NCBI GenBank assembly: GCA_905250885.1
Contig: CAJNOQ010001958.1
Span: 1 to 27,276 of the forward strand
Length of the DNA: 27,276 bases
Source: Didymodactylos carnosus
Lineage: Eukaryota > Rotifera > Eurotatoria > Philodinida > Philodinidae
Direction of reading: 5' to 3'
A program made the position numbers and the translations under genes. A model generated the notes under the pieces. That model was not told the DNA's origin and did no database searches. It was given only the letters and a program-made list of their open reading frames with translations. Positions 10,233-19,907 of this stretch are shown here, piece after piece (the stretch's first letter is position 1; every line of letters begins with the position of its first letter).

Positions 10233-12325
10233 CTATAACAAATGGCCGTTATGCATTGATTGGAGTCGATATTCGTGATTCAATGACACTGAATACACTT
10301 TTACATAGTGTACATGTCAATGATTTAAAGCCAACGTTGTGTATAAGTGAAGTGGTTTTAACGTATATGGGTATGAGGAGTTGTAACAGAGTTATACAAT
10401 GGATACAAGAAGTATTTCAGGAATGTATTCTGTGTACATATGAACAAGTAAGTGTAATATTTCTTCAATACCGAATAAAATTGTTTCTTACTGGTTTAGG
10501 TCATTCCTGATGATGGATTTGGTCAAGTGATGGTGGGTCATTTTTCCAAATTAGGTTCACCATTAAAATGTATTCATACATATCCATCAGCTGAAAGTCA
10601 TGTAGAAAGATATACACAACTGGTATGTCCTTTTACTCAATTCTTTCAACAAAATAGTCTCGCGTTGTGTTTTACAGGGTTTTGATTTATCAATATGCAT
10701 CAATATGCATTCGTTTAATTTGTATCATTTGCCATCTACAGAGCATTCTCGCATATCATCGTTAGAATTATTTGATGAAACTGAAGAATGGCAATCGAAA
10801 TGTGCTCATTACATTCTTTTATTTGGAATTAGATCATCCACCGCTAATAAATGGCTAGAGATTATATCTGATGATTGTCAAAAACACATTGTTCATGCTC
10901 TTAAAACTAATCTTACGTCCACAACACTTGCCCGTAAACTTGATCATCCAACAGTGTTAACCTTTGAACCGTACAAATTGACATCCAATGGAAAATATGC
11001 ACAACGTTTTGGACACCAGTCATTGTTAATTGATCGTGATATTTGGACTATTGGTGGATTTGGTGCCATTGATGGTAGACATCGACGATTAAAAACAATT
11101 GAATTACTAAATATTGACAATGGAATAACACAACGATTAGACAATCATAAATTAGGTATAGGCTTCGTTTATCATCTCATTAAGAGACCTAAATAAATCA
11201 ATTTTAGATGAATGTGTATTTCATACGTGTCATATTTATCCCGCTACAAGACAAATTCTTTGTTTTTATGGTCGAACAAATCCCCGTTTATTAAATTCTT
11301 GTATAAAATTTGATATAGACTGTATGTACGTTAAAATACAATATCCTAATTTGTTATACATTAAAATATCTTTTCTAAACAGCTTCTCTAACAAGTCCGC
11401 TTTCAAACGAGAATTCAGTTGAAAGTGTTGGTCGTTGGCGGCATTGTTCATGTTATGTTGAAGAGACAGATATAATTGTGATATTTGGAGGAAAATTATC
11501 TGTCACACAATCGACAAATGAAACAATTTGTTTTACTCGAGATGGAAAAATGATCCGTCAAGAAGTGAGGAAATAATTTGAGTGATAAAACAAGTTGAGT
11601 TTTATACTCTCATTGTTTTACTTTAGTTTTCATCTTCACAAAATAGCGTTCCATCTGCTCGTCATTCGTCTCGTATGTGTTCCTATAAACACTATGCAGT
11701 GTTAAGCGGTGGTTTATTAGAAAATGAATTACCCACAAATGAAATATGGCTATTCGATACGAAACAAATGCAATGGACACTATTTCAGACCGATCTATCA
11801 ACCATTGTTCCAAGGTTGAAAAGAAAAAAGATTATATGAAATTCAGTTCTTTGCAGCTTCGTGTATGTTTTGTTTAGATATTCTCATAGTGCACATATTA
11901 TTGGTGATATGATGCTGTTATTAGGCGGAATGAATGCTCATAGAAGATATCCACCTGGTCTATGTAAAATTAATTTATGCGATGGAAACGTCATTGAATA
12001 TGAAATACCGGTCAGTACAGGCATACATTACTCTCTCACTCACTATCCATAGTACTAAGATCAAATCATACATGCTGATAATACTTTGCAACCACCGTGT
12101 TTTAGACGACATGTGGCAATGGCCCAATATTGTTGTATAATCATCAGGCTATTCTACTCGATAACTTTACATTTATTATATTAGGTGGTGGAGGCAATTG
12201 CTTTTCATTCGGTAGGATTTCACAACAATGTTTATCCCCTTTGTACTCACGTTTTCGTCTTTTTTTATTAAGGTGCACACATTAATCAAGCAGCAATACT
12301 TAGATTTGGAGAGATTTTTACTTGA
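10233..12325 (+). CDS. LCMT2: tRNA wybutosine-synthesizing protein 4 homologue, N-terminus missing
   Basis: Nine exons keep one open frame to TGA at 12325: 10233-10447, 10500-10622, 10678-11155, 11208-11321, 11383-11564, 11627-11814, 11878-12010, 12106-12211 and 12273-12325. The introns are 52-95 nt with GT..AG ends. About 529 residues result. They match the later part of the leucine carboxyl methyltransferase domain (the GVDIRD strand, SEVVLTYM, FDETEEWQSKCAHY). The rest matches the kelch-like propeller of LCMT2/TYW4, ending in ILGGGGNCFSFG. TYW4 uses S-adenosylmethionine to methylate and methoxycarbonylate the wybutosine precursor at position 37 of tRNA-Phe. The first exon opens at a splice acceptor in mid-codon. 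About 155 residues with the SAM-binding motif, judged from the usual family length near 690, are not found upstream. Three mobile elements lie there. It is either a truncated copy or has very distant first exons. Confidence 0.88.
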
Positions 12326-13416
12326 CAACCATCGTTTAGTATATTTTTATTTTTCGGTATTTTTGGCAAGCTTTTTCTGTATGTTTTTATTGTATCAAGT
12401 TTCTTCCTGCTGACAAAAACAAGATAAATGATTTAAACTTATTTAAGTTAGACAATTGATCTATGAATACTTGAACATGAAATTACTAAAAGAGTCAGTT
12501 CAAGTATAATGATGATATGAGATCATTGTTTCTGCTATTTTCTACATCTATTGTTCATTATAGAGTCTAATTTTTAGTTACAGCTGCAACGGTTGAACAA
12601 TCGAGAGATAACACCAACGATCCGTTTTATTTTATAAACCTGATCGATTTCAAATTCTTCTTCGGCGGTTAACAAAACTTTTTTTTCAAAGCAGTCATTT
12701 TCAGAAAGCAATTTATTATCTGGGATAATTCCCTCATCAGCTTAGTCTCTACAGCACAATTTCCGGGTGACAGAGGAGGGCATATTATGCATCCAGCCAG
12801 ATATCTAGCAAACAAATCAGAGTGATGTGTTTTATAATCTAGGTATAGAAAAAGCCTGACAATTTTCCAGACTAACTTACTTTTCGCAGACCTGTGATCA
12901 GTGTAGGTAGTTTCCGGAGTTCGAAACTTTGCAAAAATATGTATAATAAAATTTAATCTGTAGTCAAAAGTTTAAACTTTAGTTTAAAGGTAAAATTTAT
13001 CTTTAGTCCACGAACACACTTAGGCAAAGATGAGATCACATTCGGAATCAGGACGTCAAGTTGCATCGAACCATATATAACACAATAAGTCTTGGATTCA
13101 ATAATTATTCATCGAGTTTTTACCCATGTATCAGCCAGCAAGAAAATGCTCACAGTAAGGAAGCGAAATAAGAGAAAGTGCAAAAAGCAGCGGTAATCCA
13201 AAAGAATCTCTCTTCAGCCTTCACTGTTCCTTCTTACGTTTCACAATAAAAATGCATCATTTTAGACTTATTTTCCAACCTAAAATCTGCAAAAACACAT
13301 GCATGAAATCTGTAAGAACAGTAGTGGAAATTATACGAACAGTTTTCTGTTTGCAAACGCATGTATACAATATGTGTTGCATAGATATTGAGAAGAAATG
13401 AAATAGAAAAAAAGTC
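12326..13416. other. Intergenic, no gene seen
   Basis: This follows the TYW4 stop and precedes the first tRNA-Leu. No ORF of note, no clear inverted repeat and no RNA gene was seen. It presumably holds the 3' UTR of TYW4. Confidence 0.4.
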
Positions 13417-13499
13417 TGCCAGGAATGGGGATCGAACCCATGCTCACTATTGTGAATTGGATCTTAAGTCCAACGCCTTAACCACTCGGCCATCCTGGC
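13417..13499 (-). tRNA. tRNA-Leu (anticodon TAA), copy 1
   Basis: 83 nt including the discriminator A. On the minus strand the acceptor arms GCCAGGA and TCCTGGC pair fully. The A box TGGCCGAGTGG and B box GGTTCGATCCC are intact. The anticodon loop CTTAAGA gives TAA (reads UUA), and a long variable arm as in class II tRNAs is present. A run of seven T downstream on the minus strand can serve as pol III terminator. The sequence is identical to copies 2 and 3. Confidence 0.96.
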
Positions 13500-13657
13500 T
13501 ACGTCTAATCATTACGAAAAACCGGACGTCGTTTCATTAACTATTTTACAGAACCTTTAAGAGGAATATATTCAAAGTGACCGAAGAAGCGTCTGTTCAA
13601 AACTCAGAACCATACGAGAACCTTGTTCCACATGACCTTTGTGGGAGTGCTGAGGGT
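13500..13657. repeat. Flank of tRNA copy 1, shared with copies 2 and 3
   Basis: About 150 bp beyond the tRNA 5' end (from TACGTCTAATCATTACG to near the hAT-like element) recur at 14231-14390 and, inverted, at about 15604-15706, with scattered substitutions and a small indel near 13555. The unit that was duplicated is therefore larger than the tRNA. Confidence 0.8.
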
Positions 13658-13972
13658 CAGAGATGCGCACCGTGACCCGATCTAAAGGTCGGGTACGGAC
13701 ATGCAGTTGTCGGGTACGGGTTCCGTTTTTTTACAATTCATCCAAAAAACGGAAGGTTTTAATTTAAACCATGAAATTTTCGTGAAAAAATGTATGAAGT
13801 TTTAAAAGAGTTACCTGAGAATGTAATGATAATTCGACATCTTCAGCAGAAGAACAAAAGCTTTTCACTGAAAACAGAAAAGAAGAAAATTTTAAGTATA
13901 ATTCGGGTATGGATGAAAAATAAATTTCCAAGTCCTCTACGGGTCGGAAAACGGTAGCCGTGCACATCTCTG
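13658..13972. mobile_element. hAT-like miniature element with CAGAGATGYGCAC ends
   Basis: The left end CAGAGATGCGCAC (13658) and the right end, CAGAGATGTGCAC in reverse complement (ending at 13972), form terminal inverted repeats. Similarity continues inward in the acggt/gggtacgg sequence. CAGAG-type ends fit the hAT group. The flanking octamers CTGAGGGT and TTAGGGGC agree only partly, so a clean target duplication is not proven. It has no coding capacity. It separates tRNA copy 1 from copy 2. Its right part (13895-13972) recurs inverted at 15965-16042. Confidence 0.6.
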
Positions 13973-14333
13973 TTAGGGGCTTTTACTTCTCTCATCAAGT
14001 ACTGTGAAAGCTATTAGGTGAGATGTTTGCTGTTTATACGTCATGTAATACCGGGTGGACCTACGTGAAAGTGTCTCATATTGATAAAACCACCACACAA
14101 CTCTGAAGGTGTCTTAAGTCGATACTTCACTGCTTAGTTAAAAAGTCTGCCAGGAATGGGGATCGAACCCATGCTCACTATTGTGAATTGGATCTTAAGT
14201 CCAACGCCTTAACCACTCGGCCATCCTGGCTACGTCTAATCATTACGAAAAACCGGACGTCGTTTCATTAACCATTTTGCAGAATGAATAATATATTCAA
14301 AGTGACCGAAGAAGTGTCTGTTCAAAACTAAGA
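13895..14333. repeat. Left arm of large inverted repeat carrying tRNA-Leu copy 2
   Basis: Its reverse complement is 15604-16042, with very high identity, including the complete tRNA gene, about 110 bases of its 5' flank and about 250 bases on the 3' side. The loop is 1,270 bp (14334-15603). The inner junction falls where the flank near CTGTTCAAAACT stops matching. Confidence 0.88.
14148..14230 (-). tRNA. tRNA-Leu (anticodon TAA), copy 2
   Basis: Identical to copy 1 over 83 nt, with the same A and B boxes, TAA anticodon and long variable arm. It is followed on the minus strand by a TTTTT terminator. It sits in the left arm of the large inverted repeat. Confidence 0.96.
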
Positions 14334-15212
14334 ACCATACGAGAATCTTGTTCCACATGACCTTTATGGGAGAGCTAAGAGCTGGAGATGCGGGTTCCGT
14401 TTGTTTAATTTAGTTGGAAAAGCGGCATGATTCATAATGTATGTCGTTTCTATTTTGGATTTTGTTGGCTTTAATGGAAAACTTATGTAACGGTACATTA
14501 ATATGTTGTCAGGCTATTTTATGTTTATACATTTTCTTATGATCCTTTGCAGTTCTTCGTGAATAAGACTGTATATAATCTGCTTGAATGTTCCCATTAA
14601 CTTACTACTCCGTATAATCTCATTTTGTATTAGGTCTGACCTTAGGCTAAGGAACAAACGACTCCAGTGTATTAAGTAAAGTATTTATTAAGGAGAAATA
14701 TATCACATGTCCTCGACTTTTATAGATTACGGTGTAGTAGACTCATTACGGAGTAATTACGAAAAATTACGAAAATGGTGGATTTTAATTACATCATAAT
14801 GGAATCGTAGTCTCGCTAGAAATGCGCCCTTAACTACGATCGTAATTAAGTGTCATTATGCCATAATTCAATCGTAATTTAAAATATGCACTTCCATTAT
14901 TATGCACTTCCAAGTTCACTTTCTTGCTTCATTCTCGCAGCTTCGCGAAATTCGTAATTCGCGATTATGAAACGACAATAGCGACGTCGCGACCCAAGCG
15001 CGATCACTCTAAGAAAAAACTGTTACGTCGCGATCGCATTTTCCTCTTACAATGGCGATATGATACCAGCAGCCTTTGTTTTGTATGAAGAAGTAGTAGA
15101 TCTAATACAAAATGATATCATTCTTCGTCAACAACTAACGAGGATGCTCTCATCTGATTCTACTCTGGCAAGTTTATAATTATGAGAAAAAGAAATGGAT
15201 AAGAGTGGTGGT
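14334..15212. other. Loop of the inverted repeat: no recognised gene, CpG-rich patch
   Basis: The stretch at 14730-14890 is full of ATTACG/CGTAAT words in both orientations. From 14935 to 15060 it becomes CpG-rich, with a perfect CGCGATCGC at 15029-15037; a second copy of that 9-mer lies at 15410-15418. A 39-codon ORF at 15060-15179 (starts MIPAAFVLYEE, leucine-rich) is the only protein-like stretch. I do not recognise it and give it low weight. Confidence 0.35.
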
Positions 15213-15394
15213 CAGAGCTACAGAATCTGCCTGTCTGCTACAACGGTCGTCAGGGGAAAATTTATTGATTCGGGGAAATTTTTCGAAAAATTGGAATTTC
15301 TTTTTGTAAATATTTTGTAAAAAGAAATTCTGTTGGGGAATTTTTTGACAAACTTTTACCGTTGGGGAAAATTTCCCAGTCTCACAGACCTCTG
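15213..15394. mobile_element. hAT-like miniature element with 8-bp target duplication
   Basis: The ends read CAGAGCTACAG on the left and CAGAGGTCTGTG in reverse complement on the right. The octamers next to them are GTGGTGGT (15205-15212) and GTGGTAGT (15395-15402), matching 7 of 8. CAGAG ends plus an 8-bp duplication are typical of hAT transposons. The interior (15252-15375) holds repeated GGGGAAATTT blocks around a hairpin at about 15296-15336. No ORF. Confidence 0.6.
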
Positions 15395-15603
15395 GTGGTA
15401 GTCGAAAAACGCGATCGCCTCATGACTAATATAAGTCTCGCGAGATTCAACCACGTTCGTGGTAAGAGTGATGTGAGTCATCTATTGCCAGTGGACGCAA
15501 AACACGAATAAATAGCGACCGCGGTAAAATATCCGAGAATAAAGACGTTCTTTGTATGAGTGTGAAAAATTCGTGATCGCCAGAAATCGCGCTCGCGTAT
15601 GAT

Positions 15604-16042
15604 CCTGAGTTTTGAACAGACACTTCTTCGGTCACTTTGAATATATTATTCATTCTGCAAAATGGTTAATGAAACGACGTCCGGTTTTTCGTAATGATTA
15701 GACGTAGCCAGGATGGCCGAGTGGTTAAGGCGTTGGACTTAAGATCCAATTCACAATAGTGAGCATGGGTTCGATCCCCATTCCTGGCAGACTTTTTAAC
15801 TAAGCAGTGAAGTATCGACTTAAGACACCTTCAGAGTTGTGTGGTGGTTTTATCAATATGAGACACTTTCACGTAGGTCCACCCGGTATTACATGACGTA
15901 TAAACAGCAAACATCTCACCTAATAGCTTTCACAGTACTTGATGAGAGAAGTAAAAGCCCCTAACAGAGATGTGCACGGCTACCGTTTTCCGACCCGTAG
16001 AGGACTTGGAAATTTATTTTTCATCCATACCCGAATTATACT
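15604..16042. repeat. Right arm of large inverted repeat carrying tRNA-Leu copy 3
   Basis: This is the reverse complement of 13895-14333. Its outer end coincides within 1-2 bases with the start of the 48-bp inverted repeat at 16041, which suggests that another element interrupts it there. Confidence 0.88.
15707..15789 (+). tRNA. tRNA-Leu (anticodon TAA), copy 3
   Basis: Identical 83-nt gene on the plus strand, with acceptor stem GCCAGGA/TCCTGGC and discriminator A at 15789. A TTTTT terminator starts shortly after. All promoter boxes are intact. Confidence 0.96.
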
Positions 16043-16095
16043 AGTTTATAAAATGGTTGATAGAATTTGTCACTTTACTGGCTCGTGTCACTTTG

Positions 16096-16308
16096 ATGAC
16101 TCAGGTTTTAAAACTCTGATGAAGAATTCTTGAAATTCTAATTTCGCGAGTTTTACAGCGAACGTGTTACGCGATTCCACCACGATTTTTTGAAGAGACT
16201 CGCGACATGCGGTAAGACAGTGGACTGGGTGACCTTCTTTTTTACTGACACTCTAAGGAAATTCTGACGTTCAAGAACTCTTCACCAGAGTTTTAAAACC
16301 TGAGTCAT
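16096..16308. mobile_element. Small inverted-repeat element, TIR starting ATGACTCAGG
   Basis: 16096-16134 and 16271-16308 pair over about 38 bases with a few mismatches (core TTTTAAAAC). The 213-bp interval has no ORF. The class is not clear, as the flanks show no firm target duplication. Confidence 0.6.
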
Positions 16309-16507
16309 TAAAAGATGGTTTAAGGGCGTATTTGCTAAGAGTTTCAAACGACACGAATAACTCTTGAATGAACTATGAGTTGTTCAGTTTCCCGTGAGGA
16401 TGAGTAAAATTGTGTTTTTTCAGCCAAGCTAAATTTTTACAAAGGTTTCAGTTAAATACAATTAAAAACAGTAATGGAGTTCATTGTTCCCACTAAATGG
16501 ACAGTTC

Positions 16508-16714
16508 CAGGACTGTGGCTATAGAGAGGGTGTGGGGCAGTGTACACTCTTCTGCTTTTGGGATTCCTTACTTTCTCCTGCTCGTTATGTTACTGCCAGA
16601 GTTTTGTACCAAAGTCTTTGGGAGTTAAAACTTTTTTTATCTTTCCCCCGTAATCTTTTGCCTTTCTCCTAAGAATTTACGCCCTCTCTGTTGTTTTATC
16701 TCGCCACGGCCCTG
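16508..16714. mobile_element. hAT-like miniature element, CAGGRCYGTGGC ends
   Basis: The left end CAGGACTGTGGC is matched by the right end CAGGGCCGTGGC in reverse complement, and similarity continues inward with an AGAGAGGG block. The flanking octamers GACAGTTC (16500-16507) and GACAGTCT (16715-16722) match at 6 of 8 positions, consistent with an aged 8-bp hAT duplication. The 62-codon frame at 16484-16672 overlaps it and is not protein-like. Confidence 0.55.
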
Positions 16715-18533
16715 GACAGTCTTACTCGTTTCATATAGGATTCCTCAACACAACAAATATCTGAATATAATATTGAGAAAAGAGTAAAAGATGCCGTAAA
16801 TCTACTGACACTTTCAATTCGAAACAATTTCTGTTAATTATCATAAGAAACCAATCATGCATATGGAGAAATTTCGAAACGACATAGAAAAGAATTTTAA
16901 AAACCGTTTTCGAAGGACATCGCTATACTCCAGCGAACTCGTTTTGCTATTTTCTCATTGGTACACATTTCACCGTTCATATTTCATCGATTCTGCTGAT
17001 TTTTATGATGGCATCAGGAATGAGAGGTACTGAAGTGTTCAAAGCTTGAGATCTGTCTTATGTACGACGTTCTCAGCAAAGAATAGAAGTTGTTTTTTCT
17101 ATGTCTTTTCGATACTGAAACCGTGTGTATCTACAAACTTCCAGATTACCATACACATTTGGCTTCCAAGCGTTTCTAAATGACAGAATGTACTCTTGTA
17201 AACAAAGTACGTTTAATATCTCATTCAAAGAGTAAAGTGCAGTGTATACGCCCTGAAATGTAATAGTGAACGGTCAGATAACAGAGGCTGTATTTTTCGT
17301 GTTATATAAGAGTGTATGTTTATTCTCTAGAAACATATAATTATCTGTTTCCTTGTTATTCGAAAAAGGTCTTCACAACAAAAGCTGGTGGTATTTTTAA
17401 ACGCTTTTTTTGTAGAACTTTGTGGAAAAATCCCAGTGTATCAACACATTGCACCCAGAAGCACAGTGCGCGTGTCCAAAAAAAATCTCACAAGAAACAT
17501 ATCGACTTCTAATATGGAGAAATCTTGTTTTCGGGCGCATTTGTCATTGATGCTTTGACTACTAGAGATTCTATGTTCTCCTTACCTGTAATTAGTTTTT
17601 GGTCTATTTTCAAACTGAAGCTCCTTTTTCCCCTCTGTTTTTAAACTATTTTAACACATCACTAGGCGTTAGATACAAGAAAAAGTAAATTTTACACTTA
17701 TGAATATGACAATACTGCCAACAGGAGTAACAACAACACCCAATAATTTGCGTGATGCTATAAATAGAAGCATCATTAAGCATCGGTGTCAGTCAGAGTG
17801 AGTTAATAGACAGTGAGTAGGAATAAACTAGTCTTGTCTTCAGCTGACAATCTTTATCTATTGAAAGAGTAAAACGAGATACTTTGAACGAAATAAATGG
17901 ATTTCTAATATTTATTTCGTCCTGATGCTCTCGAAAAGTAAAGACATAGTTAACCATCAAATGAGCTTTATTGTGGTTATTTGGTCACCTTTACTTTGTG
18001 ATTGTCACACGTATATGATACCGAATATCGACTTTTCAAAAAAAGTTAGATTGTGAAACTTTTCTTTTTCGTCAGACAAACTGAATAGAGAAGTTGAATA
18101 TATCTTGCACAGCCTTTTCAGTTGATACAAGGCAAGAATAGTTGATTTTTTTTGTTTCGTGTTAGAATCGATTCGATGAGCCCGCATTCTCATTTTGGGA
18201 GTTTCGTCGCTTAAGCAGTTTGTAAATCAGAGCATCCAAACGCTGATTTCAAAAATGGGTAATAGCGTGACCATAGACATATACAACAGTAATGACCAGC
18301 TCAGATAAAATGAAAAAGTTAGTGTCTCGGCACTCTAGATTTCCAGCCTTAAAAACAATGTGGTTTCAGGTTAATGTTTGGCGTTTTACACGGAGTCTAT
18401 TATGCAAAAATTAGAGATAGCACCCAAGCCATATTTTATCGTGATCTTTATCGACTTGCCAATGATCTTAAGCCGCTCTCCACAGAAAAAATGTTTTTCT
18501 AGAACTACACAAATTTTGTAATCGCTGCTGTAT
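16715..18533. other. Noncoding stretch, no gene seen
   Basis: Short ORFs only (for example 17312-17512 plus and 18005-18193 minus), none with recognisable domains or plausible splice partners. An LTR-like core promoter at 17759-17827 is listed separately. Confidence 0.35.
17759..17827 (+). promoter_or_regulatory. TATA box + TCAGT initiator + AATAAA, LTR-like
   Basis: TATAAATAG at 17759-17767 is followed about 31 bases later by TCAGTC (17789-17794), the arthropod-type initiator, and then by AATAAA at 17822-17827. TATA, initiator and poly(A) signal within 70 bases and without an ORF is how LTR-retrotransposon R regions look. No partner LTR or clean TG..CA ends were found, so a solo LTR is only a suggestion. 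Confidence 0.3.
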
Positions 18534-18581
18534 ACACGAGCCAGTAAAGTGACAAATTCTATCAACCATTTTATAGACTAG

Positions 18582-19546
18582 TACATGTCTCCTCCTTTGT
18601 TTCTAGCGCTAACATTTTGATATGATTCAGCACTAAATGAAAAGTAGAGTCTTCAACAAACTATATGTTTAACATTAATCACGTTCGAACATTTTCATCA
18701 GTCATTAAATACTTGAGTGCATGTCATAACTTTACAACGCCATCAAAGATTCGTTTCCATTAATAATTTTAGCGTGGCTAACACAAAAACCTTTCTTTCT
18801 CTTGAACGAATCTGAGTCAGCATAGTTTCCTTTAGTTGTTTCAAAAACAAGGGTTTTTTATATTCTGTTTTTTAACACTGAAAGCAACGGCTTGAGTAAA
18901 GTTGCAGTTGAATGTTTCTTTGTTGTTCAGAAGTGGCGGAGCGCTCCATTAGTCATAGGTGCTCAACTTTTTTTCTGAAGGCTTCCGTCCTACGTTAACG
19001 TACAGGTGCATACTCAGCATTTCAGAGAAGGAGAGTGGTTCTGTCAAAAAAATTTTCGTTCTTCCAGAAAATGTTTTTTTGAAGAAAGAAAGAAAATCGT
19101 TTTCGGACTGCGTGAACGCGACGCGCAAGTGACTGTAATTTTTTCCTTGTTCATTAATCTTTTGCCTGGCGAAACCTGGCAAAAAGACCACATGACAAAT
19201 TTTATGTGAGAAGACAATACGCTCCCCTCCCCTAGTAGGTACACTCCTGTTAACGTAGGATAGAAACTGGGACAACCTTACTTTCTCTTTGCTTTTATAA
19301 TCTGATTTTATTTGTTTAACAAAGCTCATAATGATTCTTATCAACATATTTAATTACATATGTGTTTAGTTCTGAAGTAGCAGCTTTAAAGACTATTATA
19401 TAAATCTATAAAATCGTAACAAAGCACAAACACGACGATGGCTCCTATATTAATGTTTAAAATATTTATTCGTTTAGATTTTAGAGAGAAAACTCAATAA
19501 GGATTGATATTAGGAAGCCGTAACAGTGCGGTGGTAAGCGATAAAG
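18582..19546. other. Noncoding stretch; weak inverted repeat 18988-19008 / 19242-19260
   Basis: CCTACGTTAAC near 18989 pairs with GTTAACGTAGG near 19249, with partial similarity on both sides, perhaps a worn miniature element. The overlapping minus-strand ORF at 18949-19347 (132 codons) and its antisense frames have no recognisable domains. Confidence 0.35.
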
Positions 19547-19907
19547 TACTACCCCCCCCCCGTAATAGAAGCCCCGGGGGCTTCTAAACTGTCCAAGCGT
19601 TTAATATTTGTAGGGGGTCTTCTAATAGGTACCACTATTTTTCAAGGATTTCACGTACAAAAATTTTGTAACAACTTTTAGGATTTTCCAGAGCTTTTCG
19701 AAGGGATTTCTAGATTCTCATGCTGATATGTAAAATTTAAACGCGTTTTTACCTTAAAATCCTGAAAATTTGACAGTTTTTATTTTAGAAATACTAATAA
19801 AACTTTTCGAAAATTTTAAAATTTTTTTCACATGATGGGGGCTTCTAATACATTTTTCACATCGACCCCTCCAAGGGGGGGGGGCTTCTGTTTCGGGGAG
19901 GGGTTTA
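19547..19907. mobile_element. C-rich MITE with TA target duplication (mariner-like)
   Basis: The outer ends (19549 onward, and the reverse complement from 19905) share the pattern ACCCC..CCCG, then ATAGAAGCCCC or ACAGAAGCCCC. A TA flanks each end (19547-19548, 19906-19907). The interior at 19690-19860 is AT-rich with GGATTTT/AAAATCC inverted words. It contains homopolymer runs, C10 at 19552-19561 and G10 near 19875, that stand out in this AT-rich DNA. No ORF. TA duplication fits Tc1/mariner-type elements. Confidence 0.6.

Larger units (their letters stand above)
16041..18581. mobile_element. 2.5-kb interval bounded by 48-bp inverted repeats
   Basis: 16041-16088 and 18534-18581 are inverted copies differing at about one position. 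Both begin with CTAG at the outer edge and both are flanked by TA. This fits a TA-targeting DNA transposon relic. No transposase frame is visible inside; the interior instead contains other miniature elements and noncoding sequence. The left edge lies where the homology of the tRNA inverted repeat ends. Alternatively the two 48-mers are separate fragments of one repeat family. Confidence 0.5.

Noticed and set aside
10944-11144. Minus-strand ORF of 66 codons
   Set aside because: It is the antisense shadow of TYW4 exon 3.
15060-15179. 39-codon leucine-rich ORF
   Set aside because: It looks mildly protein-like but is short, isolated and in the loop between tRNA repeats. It is mentioned only in the intergenic entry.
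18949-19347. 132-codon minus-strand ORF
   Set aside because: Antisense and overlapping frames of similar length exist, an inverted-repeat pair lies inside it, and the translation shows no domain or membrane feature. It is probably chance.
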